Origin: Rhodospirillales bacterium
Lineage (GTDB): Bacteria > Vulcanimicrobiota > Vulcanimicrobiia > Vulcanimicrobiales > Vulcanimicrobiaceae
Reading direction: 5' to 3'
Assembly: GCA_025359485.1 (NCBI GenBank)
Contig: JANYGA010000188.1
Span: 1 to 32,581 of the forward strand
Length of the DNA: 32,581 nucleotides
The notes beneath the pieces were generated by a model, which was not told the origin of the DNA, ran no database searches, and worked only from the letters and a program-made list of their open reading frames with translations. A program made the position numbers and the translations under genes. Positions 7,473 through 14,302 of the stretch are shown one piece after another; position 1 is the first letter of the stretch, and each line of letters opens with the position of its first letter.

Positions 7473-8735
7473 TCAGTCGTACCCGAGATCGAAGTCGGCC
7501 GGCGCGAAATCGCGCAGCATCGTATACGGTTCGTGCACGAGGGCGAGCGCGGATCGCGAGAACCAAGCGCGTCGCAGATGTAACGTGTCGAGCACGCGCA
7601 CGATCGTCGCGTTGCGCGGATCGAGATCCGCGCACATGCGCAACGCCGCGGCGATCGCGAGGCGCTTCGTCGGCATCACCATTGGCATGCGCGCGTTGCC
7701 CGCAGCCGTCGTGGTGAGCGCGTTGAGGTACGTCGGGAGCGGATCGTACGCCGAGGCGAGCTCCGAAGTCACGACATCGGCGAGACCGACGCCGTTGCCG
7801 TTCCCATCGTCGCCCGCCATCGCGAGATAAACGAGGCGCGTCACGTCGGGGCCGCCGGAGATCGCGGTGCTTGGAAAGCGCCCCGTGACGTTGGGATCGC
7901 CACCGCCACCGCTCACGCTTTTCCCGACGCGATCGACGACGAGAACGTCTATTTTATCCAGCGGCAAGCGCGCGAGATTATTCGATGCTTCGACGAGCAA
8001 CTCGCGCTCGCGCGTTAAGATGTCGCGTGCCGCGAGCGCTTCGACACGACACGGCTCTTCGTGTGCGTTTTCGAGAATGGCGAGCGCGAAGGCGACCTTC
8101 CCCGTCGCGATCGTGACGGCTGCGGCTTCGGGAACGCTATCGCGCATTTTGTGCCACCCGAGAGAATGGATCGATCGCGCGCCTTCTTGTTTCCCGAGTC
8201 CCAGACCGAGCATCTTCGCACAGCCACTCTCGATCGGGCCGCGAAACGACGTGTGCGGCTTCACGCGGTTGATCGCAACGATCGCATCGGCCTCATGGGC
8301 GAATGCGTCCATGTAGACGGGCAAACCGCTCGGCGTATGGCCGATCGCGACGCTCTCCATCGTCGCGCGAATGGGCGCGCCGACACGGGCTTCGGTGATT
8401 CCGAGATGCGCGAGGACGTCGGCTTGACCTTGCGCCGTGGATGCGCCGTGCGAGCCCATCGCGGGAACGATGAATGGTTCGGCACCATTGGATCGAAGCG
8501 CTGCGATAACGGCTGCGACGAATGTATCGATGCGCGCGATGCCGCGACTGCCGACGGCGACTGCGACACGACCCGTTGGAAGCGTGATCGTCGCGAGCGC
8601 GGCTGCGACGGCGGCGGCGGGATCGGTGAGGGCGGGCGGCGTCGGCATCTCGCGCTCGACGAGCGCGAGATCGGGGATCTCGATGGCACCGAGTTCGTGC
8701 TCGAAACGTTCGGTGTACCGTGAGACATCCATCAT
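7473..8735 (-). CDS. LarA-like (DUF2088) nickel-pincer racemase family protein
   Basis: This 420-residue protein belongs to the lactate racemase LarA superfamily. Visible features are an N-terminal Rossmann-like half with VAVAVGSRGIARID, PAMGSHGAST (about residues 91-100) and a linker with NRVKPHTSFRG (156-166). Next is the glycine-rich block GCAKMLGLGLGKQEG, and the C-terminal half has DVLVVDRVGKSVSGGGGDPNVTG. Known LarA enzymes isomerise 2-hydroxyacids using a nickel-pincer nucleotide, and many homologues act on unknown substrates. No larB, larC or larE cofactor genes are in the window, so its activity is open. The start ATG ATG at 8735 is divergent from the exported hydrolase-like gene, 56 bases away. 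The gene ends 67 bases from the tRNA-Thr on the same strand. Confidence 0.85.
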   Translation of the reverse strand: MMDVSRYTERFEHELGAIEIPDLALVEREMPTPPALTDPAAAVAAALATITLPTGRVAVAVGSRGIARIDTFVAAVIAALRSNGAEPFIVPAMGSHGASTAQGQADVLAHLGITEARVGAPIRATMESVAIGHTPSGLPVYMDAFAHEADAIVAINRVKPHTSFRGPIESGCAKMLGLGLGKQEGARSIHSLGWHKMRDSVPEAAAVTIATGKVAFALAILENAHEEPCRVEALAARDILTRERELLVEASNNLARLPLDKIDVLVVDRVGKSVSGGGGDPNVTGRFPSTAISGGPDVTRLVYLAMAGDDGNGNGVGLADVVTSELASAYDPLPTYLNALTTTAAGNARMPMVMPTKRLAIAAALRMCADLDPRNATIVRVLDTLHLRRAWFSRSALALVHEPYTMLRDFAPADFDLGYD

Positions 8736-8791
8736 CGTCGATCGCGGTTCGACGCGCAGGCACGGCCTCCGGTACGTCCGAAGCGCGAATC

Positions 8792-9754
8792 ATGACCCCG
8801 ATCGAACGCGGCGCGCTCGTCGCCCTCGCCGTCATCGCGTTCGTCGGAAGCTCGATCGCCACGGCAAACGCCGATTGCTCGTCGCGCAAGAATTACGGCG
8901 CTGGGATCGTCTTCGTAACCGATCGCGAGCCGCTCGGCGACGAGCGTATCTTCGGCGGCGAACGCGCGCGCGGCGACGCGGACGACCTCGTAACGACGGG
9001 CACGCTCACCGGCACCAAACCCGCACAGACGCGCGGCTGCACGTCGCGACTCTCGTTTTTTCAAGCTCTCAACCATCGCTTCGCGCGCGGGCACGGACGA
9101 CACATCCTCGTCTACGTGCACGGCTATTACACGTCGTTCGTCACGGCATCGCGCGATGCGCTCACGCTCGCGCACGAGGTACGCTTTCCCGGCCCCGTCG
9201 TACTGTACTCGTGGCCCGCGACCGTCACCGCAAAACCGGCGTACGGTACCGAATCGCGCAACGCCGCGTGGTCGGCGCCGCACTTCGCGCGTTTCGTCAA
9301 CGACCTCGAAACGCACTTCCACAACGTTCCGATCTCGTTCGTTGCCAGCGGCGTCGGCGCACGTTTCGCGACGTCGGGGCTGCGCGTCGTTCGCGATCCG
9401 CGCTGCCGGCATTGCTTCGAGCGCGCGGTTTTCGTGCAGCCCGAGATCGCGGCCGACGCGCTGCGACGCAATCTCGATCGCGCGCGGATGTGCGACGGCC
9501 GACGCGACCCCGCACGCACGGGTGCGCCGATCACCATCTACACGACGACGCCGCACCCCAGTTCGTGCTCGGGCATCGATACGGTGCGCGTTCCCGTGCG
9601 CTTGATCGCGGAGAACGGCGGCCGCGATCCACTCGCGAGCGCCGTGCTCGTCCGCGACGTCCGCGAAGCGCTCGCGGGGACGCCGCGTACGGCCTCATCG
9701 CGGCGGCTCGCGCACGCAGCGTCGCGCGCGCGAAAGGCTACGGCGAAGTCTTAA
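8792..9754 (+). CDS. Exported DUF900-like alpha/beta-hydrolase-fold protein lacking the nucleophile
   Basis: This 320-residue protein has an N-terminal signal peptide (hydrophobic residues 8-26, ending SIATANA before DCSS). Its body resembles the DUF900 alpha/beta hydrolases: FVTDRE near residue 42, ILVYVHGYYTSF (105-116), LAHEVRFPGPVVLYSWPA (126-143) and SAPHFARFVNDL. In the family the nucleophile elbow reads A-H-S-M-G. Here the aligned segment is ASGVG (185-189), so the catalytic Ser position is Gly187, encoded at 9350-9352. It may therefore be a binding protein or pseudoenzyme rather than an esterase or lipase. Its several cysteines fit an exported protein. I chose the ATG at 8792 because it begins directly before the signal peptide. 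The 3' end overlaps the convergent beta-propeller gene by 17 bases. Confidence 0.8.
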   Translation: MTPIERGALVALAVIAFVGSSIATANADCSSRKNYGAGIVFVTDREPLGDERIFGGERARGDADDLVTTGTLTGTKPAQTRGCTSRLSFFQALNHRFARGHGRHILVYVHGYYTSFVTASRDALTLAHEVRFPGPVVLYSWPATVTAKPAYGTESRNAAWSAPHFARFVNDLETHFHNVPISFVASGVGARFATSGLRVVRDPRCRHCFERAVFVQPEIAADALRRNLDRARMCDGRRDPARTGAPITIYTTTPHPSSCSGIDTVRVPVRLIAENGGRDPLASAVLVRDVREALAGTPRTASSRRLAHAASRARKATAKS

Positions 9755-10646
9755 AGGCCTGAACGAAATCGCCACTGGGCTGCGCCCAGACGATCCACAT
9801 CTGGCCCGTGCGCCCATCGAGACCGATCGTATGGGCTTCCGCGGGAACCGTCGTTTGCGCGACGATCGTCGGCGCGCCGCTGGGATTATCGCGCAAGACC
9901 GTCACCATGCCGCTCCCCGCACACGCGAAGAGATGCGTCGTTCGATCGAGACTGCATTGATCGACGCGCGCTTGAATCGCCGTCTTGCCGACGAGCGTTC
10001 CCGTTCGATCGTACGCCGCGACCATGCCGTTCTGCCCTCCCACGAGGACGTGGCCGAGCGAGTCATCGTATTGCAGCGGATGGTTGCCCGTAATCTCGGG
10101 CGTGCGTACGGTTTGCTTCACCTTAAGCGTTTTCGCATCGATCACGACGTATTCGCCGAGATTCGCGATATTTTGATACACGTCGTGCGTTTTCGGATCG
10201 ATGTCGAGGTACTCGGGTTTGTGGCCGGGGAGATCGACCGTCCCAACACTCTTCATCGACGCGCCATCGAGGACGTAGACGTGCGTGCCGTCGTCTTCAT
10301 CCGCGTAGACGTGGCCCGTTGCCGAATCGTACGCCACCGCATCGACCGCGCCACCCACGTCGGTCGTGCGCAGCACTTTCATCGTGACGGGATCGACTTC
10401 CGAGATCGAATTATCGGTGCCGTTGCCGGTAAAAACATGCCCCGAGACCGGGTCGACGGCGACGCCGTGAACCGACCCGATTTTGATTTGACCGAGTACG
10501 GCTCCCGAATCCGCATCGACGATTGCGAGGCATGAGCTCCCCGTATGCGCGGTATAGACGCGACGTCGTTGCACGTCGACGGTGACGTAATCGAAGCCGC
10601 TAAAAATCGGCACGGCTTGTGGCGGGGCGACAGGCAAGAGAGTCAT
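9738..10646 (-). CDS. YncE-like beta-propeller repeat protein
   Basis: This protein of about 302 residues is built of repeating 40-45-residue blades, for example RRVYTAHTGSSCLAIVDA, GHVFTGNGTDNSISEVDP, GHVYADEDDGTHVYVLDG, HDVYQNIANLGEYVVIDA and GHVLVGGQNGMVAAYD. That is the pattern of YVTN/YncE-type propellers. Such proteins usually lie outside the cytoplasm and act in binding or as scaffolds; no catalytic residues are recognised. From the ATG at 10646 it starts MTLLPVAPPQAVPIF, without a convincing signal peptide. A TTG start at 10706 would add 20 residues, also without a clear signal. It is convergent with the hydrolase-like gene and divergent from the TonB-dependent receptor, so it may share the receptor's promoter region. 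A functional link to the receptor is possible but unproven. Confidence 0.82.
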   Translation of the reverse strand: MTLLPVAPPQAVPIFSGFDYVTVDVQRRRVYTAHTGSSCLAIVDADSGAVLGQIKIGSVHGVAVDPVSGHVFTGNGTDNSISEVDPVTMKVLRTTDVGGAVDAVAYDSATGHVYADEDDGTHVYVLDGASMKSVGTVDLPGHKPEYLDIDPKTHDVYQNIANLGEYVVIDAKTLKVKQTVRTPEITGNHPLQYDDSLGHVLVGGQNGMVAAYDRTGTLVGKTAIQARVDQCSLDRTTHLFACAGSGMVTVLRDNPSGAPTIVAQTTVPAEAHTIGLDGRTGQMWIVWAQPSGDFVQAFKTSP

Positions 10647-10808
10647 GCGGCGCTTATCGCGTGCCGTGAGAGCGGAGTCCTCTCGAAACTTTCTGGGAAT
10701 TACCAAGACATTAACTTTGTCGCTCCAGACTTAATGCGGTCGTAATCTCGGCTTAGCCACTCTTGCATATGGTAGGCGTGTTTCCACTCGATTTGCTTTA
10801 GGAGCATA

Positions 10809-13592
10809 ATGAAACGCTTCACACGTTTGGTCGCAGCTTTGCGAGCCGTCGTGGTTTTCGCGATCGTCGTCGCGATGGTCGCCCCTGCGAATGCACAGTC
10901 GCCCGTGATCCCTCTGAGTGGAACGGTGATCGACGCAGCCTCAGGCCTACCGCTCGCGACGGCGAACGTCACCGCAACGGGACCCGCCACAACCACGGTT
11001 TCGGCCGATCGCGACGGACGATTTACGTTCGCTTCGATCGCTCCCGGTCTCTACACCCTCGTCGCACGCGCCGACGGCTACCAGCCGGCGCAGAGCGAAT
11101 CGATCACGCTCGTCGAGAACAGCACGGCGACCGTGACGCTGAGTCTACAGCGCGTCGCCGGTTCGTCGAATCTCAAAACGATCGGAACGACGACGGTACG
11201 CGCGAGCGCGTCGTTGCAGAAAGCTTCGGTCCTGTACCAACAGGTCAACGCGGAAGCCGTGACCGAGCAGGGCCTCTACCGCCTCGGCGACGCGCTTCGC
11301 GAATTGCCGGGCGTCGTCAACAGCGGGAGCGATACCGCAGCACCCGCCGACGACATCAATCTCAACTTTCGCGGTATCGGAAATCTCGAAACGCTGACGC
11401 TCGTCGACGGACACCCCGTCGGGTACGGCCTGCGAAGCCCGTATAATTTCGATATCTCGCCCGCACCGCTCTTTCGCAACGTCGTCGCCGTCTACGGCTC
11501 GGGTGCCGATCAATTCTATCCGCTCAATTCGATCGGCGGTATCTTCGATTTCCAAACGATCAATCCGACGCGGACGCCTCGTGCCTCCATCACGCAGCAA
11601 ATCGGCACGTTCGGTCAGTCGAGCAGCATCTTTACGACGACGGGGACGATCGATAACATCGGTTACGCGATCGCACTCGGCGGTCAAGGCACGAACGGCC
11701 CCGTGAGTCATCGCCACGATCTCTTCGGATACTCGGCAGCGCAAGATCCGGGCGCGACCGATGCGTTTCGCAACAACGGCTTCTATCAAGTCGACACCGC
11801 GACGACGACGCACACCTTGCTCGGTAAACTCACGTTCCCAATCGCGAAGAAAACGACCGGACTCGTTTCGGCGCTGACGGAGTCGTTCTACGACGATAAG
11901 ACGGGCAACGGCGACCTCGATTTCCTTCCCTACGATCAAGCCCTGGCATCCGCGACCGCAACGGCCTCGGCGCCAAACGCCTACGCGGTCGCGGGTGGTC
12001 CGCAGATGTCGATCGCCGATGCGAGCGGCAACATCACGTGCCCGCAAGGGTACGCACCGCTCACGAACGGCAACGGGGTTCCATCGGGCACGTTCACGCA
12101 GAACACGATCGGCCTCATTCAAAACGGCGTCCGCACCGCGTGCGTTACGCCGCAGCAGTACGCGGCGAATGCCTCCGGCCTCAACGGTGCGGGCCCGGCA
12201 TTCCAGACCTACAATCTTCAGGATTATCACGCGAGAGTCACACAGACCAACGGCAATCAGGAAACGTACGTCGACGGTTACGTCGATCGCTACACGCATC
12301 ACTACGATCGCGATCAGCAATTGCCATATATCGCGGCGCCGGGCGATAACCCCAATTCCTATTACGAAGGCGTCGTCAACAGCGGCCTCACGCTCGCGAC
12401 ATCGTTCACGTCGCCAGCGAACACGCTCGGCCTCGGATTCTCGTACAACAACGCGAACTACTACGACTACAACAGTCCGGGCCCGATCGTCGTCACGGCG
12501 TCGAGTAAGAGTGACTTTACGGGCTTCGTGCGCGACGCGTACAAAATTCCGTCGCTCCCGCTGACGCTCTACGCAAACATTTTCGTCAAGAACGCCGGCG
12601 AGACGAATACGTCGTTCGTCGATCCGCGTCTCGCGGCGGTCTACACGCTTAAGAACGACGTCTTTCGCGCGAGCGCGGGTGTTTCGAGTACGCAACCCTA
12701 TCTCGCCGCGATCAGCGCGCCATTCACGCAAGGCTCGACGGGTGCGCTCGCCGGCAACGTCACCAACGCCCCCGGCGGATCGTGTTCGACCGCGACGAAC
12801 AGTCCGATCTCGATCGGCTCGGGCGGCGGCGGCTCGTTCTTGCGTCCCGAACGCGGCGTCGATCTCGAAGCGAGCTACGGCCACCGATTCGGCGGCGATT
12901 CGAACGTGCAAGCGACGTTCTACACGACCAACGTTTTCGATAAAATCTATAGCGCGACGTCGCCGCTATCGATCACCGGAAGCGGCTTCATCAACCCATC
13001 GTATCTCGCGCAGGTTCAGGCAGTCGTGCGCGGCATTTGCGGCCAGAATTTCAACGTCAGTACGGGCCTCGGCGTCTCGGCCCCGGTCAATCTCGGACAC
13101 GTCCGCGCGCAAGGCGTTGAGGTCTCCGGTCGTCAGCGCCTGATCCGTCGCGTCGCCCTCGATTACGATTACGGCGTCAATGCCGTCCAACTCGTGAGCG
13201 CGCCGGCCTCACTCCTGGTGCGTCAGTCGACGCTCATCCAGGGCGCGCAATTGCCGAACGTCCCGTTGCATCAATACAATCTCGGTCTCAACTACGAGTT
13301 CGTCCGCAACGCGAATTTCCGCATCGCCTATCATCACATCTCCGACAACAACACGAAAAATCTCGGGCCGTATGGCTTTGCGGATCTCGTGATTGCCGGC
13401 CCCGTCGGCCCCGGTCGCCTCGGGATCGCCGTCAACAATCTTTTCAATAGTCAAGCGTTCTATCAGGGTCTCGAAAACGTCGGCGTCCCGCTCGCAACCA
13501 ATTCCTATGCGGGCGGTCAACCCAAAGCGCAGGAGCTCTTTGGGCTGCCGAATCGACAGATCGACTTTACCTACACGCTCTCAACGAAGTAG
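10809..13592 (+). CDS. TonB-dependent outer-membrane receptor with N-terminal carboxypeptidase-regulatory-like domain
   Basis: This is a 927-residue outer-membrane transporter. It has a signal peptide (residues 1-29, ending APANAQS) and a carboxypeptidase-regulatory-like beta-sandwich (about 33-115: LSGTVIDAASGLPLATANV, GRFTFASIAPGLYTLVARADGY). The plug domain (about 145-265: LGDALRELPGVV, LNFRGIGNLETLTLVDG, VVAVYGSGADQFYP, IGGIFDFQT) is followed by a beta-barrel rich in Tyr, Asn and Ser that runs to the C-terminus. The last residues are FTYTLSTK rather than the common terminal Phe. A strong Shine-Dalgarno TTAGGAG stands 5 bases before the ATG. It probably imports a siderophore or other large nutrient using TonB energy. 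No TonB/ExbBD, periplasmic binding or ABC genes are next to it, so the substrate is unknown. A strong terminator follows. The divergent neighbour is the beta-propeller gene. Confidence 0.94.
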   Translation: MKRFTRLVAALRAVVVFAIVVAMVAPANAQSPVIPLSGTVIDAASGLPLATANVTATGPATTTVSADRDGRFTFASIAPGLYTLVARADGYQPAQSESITLVENSTATVTLSLQRVAGSSNLKTIGTTTVRASASLQKASVLYQQVNAEAVTEQGLYRLGDALRELPGVVNSGSDTAAPADDINLNFRGIGNLETLTLVDGHPVGYGLRSPYNFDISPAPLFRNVVAVYGSGADQFYPLNSIGGIFDFQTINPTRTPRASITQQIGTFGQSSSIFTTTGTIDNIGYAIALGGQGTNGPVSHRHDLFGYSAAQDPGATDAFRNNGFYQVDTATTTHTLLGKLTFPIAKKTTGLVSALTESFYDDKTGNGDLDFLPYDQALASATATASAPNAYAVAGGPQMSIADASGNITCPQGYAPLTNGNGVPSGTFTQNTIGLIQNGVRTACVTPQQYAANASGLNGAGPAFQTYNLQDYHARVTQTNGNQETYVDGYVDRYTHHYDRDQQLPYIAAPGDNPNSYYEGVVNSGLTLATSFTSPANTLGLGFSYNNANYYDYNSPGPIVVTASSKSDFTGFVRDAYKIPSLPLTLYANIFVKNAGETNTSFVDPRLAAVYTLKNDVFRASAGVSSTQPYLAAISAPFTQGSTGALAGNVTNAPGGSCSTATNSPISIGSGGGGSFLRPERGVDLEASYGHRFGGDSNVQATFYTTNVFDKIYSATSPLSITGSGFINPSYLAQVQAVVRGICGQNFNVSTGLGVSAPVNLGHVRAQGVEVSGRQRLIRRVALDYDYGVNAVQLVSAPASLLVRQSTLIQGAQLPNVPLHQYNLGLNYEFVRNANFRIAYHHISDNNTKNLGPYGFADLVIAGPVGPGRLGIAVNNLFNSQAFYQGLENVGVPLATNSYAGGQPKAQELFGLPNRQIDFTYTLSTK

Positions 13593-13625
13593 CACGCCCC
13601 ATCGCGGATGCGCGATGCGACGAAG

Positions 13626-13658
13626 AAAACGGCGCGGTTTGCTTACCGCGCCGTTTTT
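13626..13658. terminator. Bidirectional rho-independent terminator
   Basis: A perfect 13-bp inverted repeat, AAAACGGCGCGGT (13626-13638) and its complement (13645-13657), has a 6-base loop. It is flanked by A and T runs, so it can end transcripts in both directions. It lies between the convergent TonB-dependent receptor gene and the 87-residue minus-strand gene, whose TAA stop (13657-13659) overlaps its edge. Confidence 0.93.
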
Positions 13659-13920
13659 ACGCGTTCTCCGGGACGTCGTGAAACGTACCTTTCTTCGCGG
13701 TGTCGTCGAGTTCGAGATCTTCGAGGAGATAGTAGACGATCTTGCGATCGTCGAACCCGACCTTCGCGAGCGCTCGGCCTCCGATCTCGACGACCTCGTG
13801 GATATGCCCGACTTGTCCCGCATACCGATAGTTCACGGCCGTATAATTCGCTTCGTCCGGTTTGGGATGCGGCGTAGCCTTCGTCCCGCGCAACGGCGTT
13901 TTATGGCGATGGTCGCTCAT
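13657..13920 (-). CDS. Small conserved-looking hypothetical protein, 87 residues
   Basis: I do not recognise this 87-residue soluble protein. It starts MSDHRHKTPLRGTK with a basic, proline-rich N-terminus. A compact domain follows (YTAVNYRYAGQVGHIHEV, then GRALAKVGFDDRKIVYYLLEDLEL), which looks like alternating beta-strands. A good Shine-Dalgarno (AAGGAGT) stands 7 bases before the ATG and a strong terminator follows the stop directly, so it looks like a real gene. It is probably a single-gene unit, although it is on the same strand as, and 64 bases downstream of, the end of the dnaB operon. Confidence 0.75.
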   Translation of the reverse strand: MSDHRHKTPLRGTKATPHPKPDEANYTAVNYRYAGQVGHIHEVVEIGGRALAKVGFDDRKIVYYLLEDLELDDTAKKGTFHDVPENA

Positions 13921-13984
13921 GTGATACTCCTTCGCTCGTGTCGGCCCGAGCTACCAATCTTCGACGTCAGGTCGATCGAACCGA

Positions 13985-14302
13985 TCATCGGACGTCGCGC
14001 ACGAGCGAGACGTACCCATCGAACGTGTCGACATCGTCGAGAAAACCAAGGGCACGTAGCACGTCGATGCGTTCGTCGCCCGCGGTAAACCGCGCGATCA
14101 CGACGGCGGCAAAGCGGCCGACCGCGATCGCGTTGAGCTCGCGCACGAGTGCCGCATACGACGCACGATCGCCTTCGAGCGCGCTGATGAGCAGTGCGGA
14201 CCCATCGACCTCGAAGGTCGCCGAACCACCCTCGGCGCGCACGGTATGCGAATCGCCCGCCGTGGCGACCTCATGGTCCGGAATAATGCGAGCCTTCGCC
14301 AT
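13985..14302 (-). CDS. Hypothetical protein translationally coupled to dnaB
   Basis: This 105-residue protein of unknown function has its ATG at 14302 inside the last codons of dnaB, a 32-base overlap in another frame. Translation is therefore probably coupled and it belongs to the rpsR-dnaB operon. The sequence is acidic and alanine/valine rich. Its C-terminal part (VLRALGFLDDVDTFDGYVSLVRDV) faintly recalls the end of a GNAT or antitoxin-like fold, but no motif is decisive. No in-frame ATG exists between the overlap and the body of the protein. A shorter form from a non-ATG codon after the dnaB stop cannot be ruled out. Confidence 0.6.
   Translation of the reverse strand: MAKARIIPDHEVATAGDSHTVRAEGGSATFEVDGSALLISALEGDRASYAALVRELNAIAVGRFAAVVIARFTAGDERIDVLRALGFLDDVDTFDGYVSLVRDVR

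Noticed and set aside
11145-12911. 588-residue open frame antisense to the TonB-dependent receptor
   Set aside because: It is Arg/Val/Asp-rich without domains, is fully covered by the receptor gene, and is typical of antisense frames of high-GC genes.
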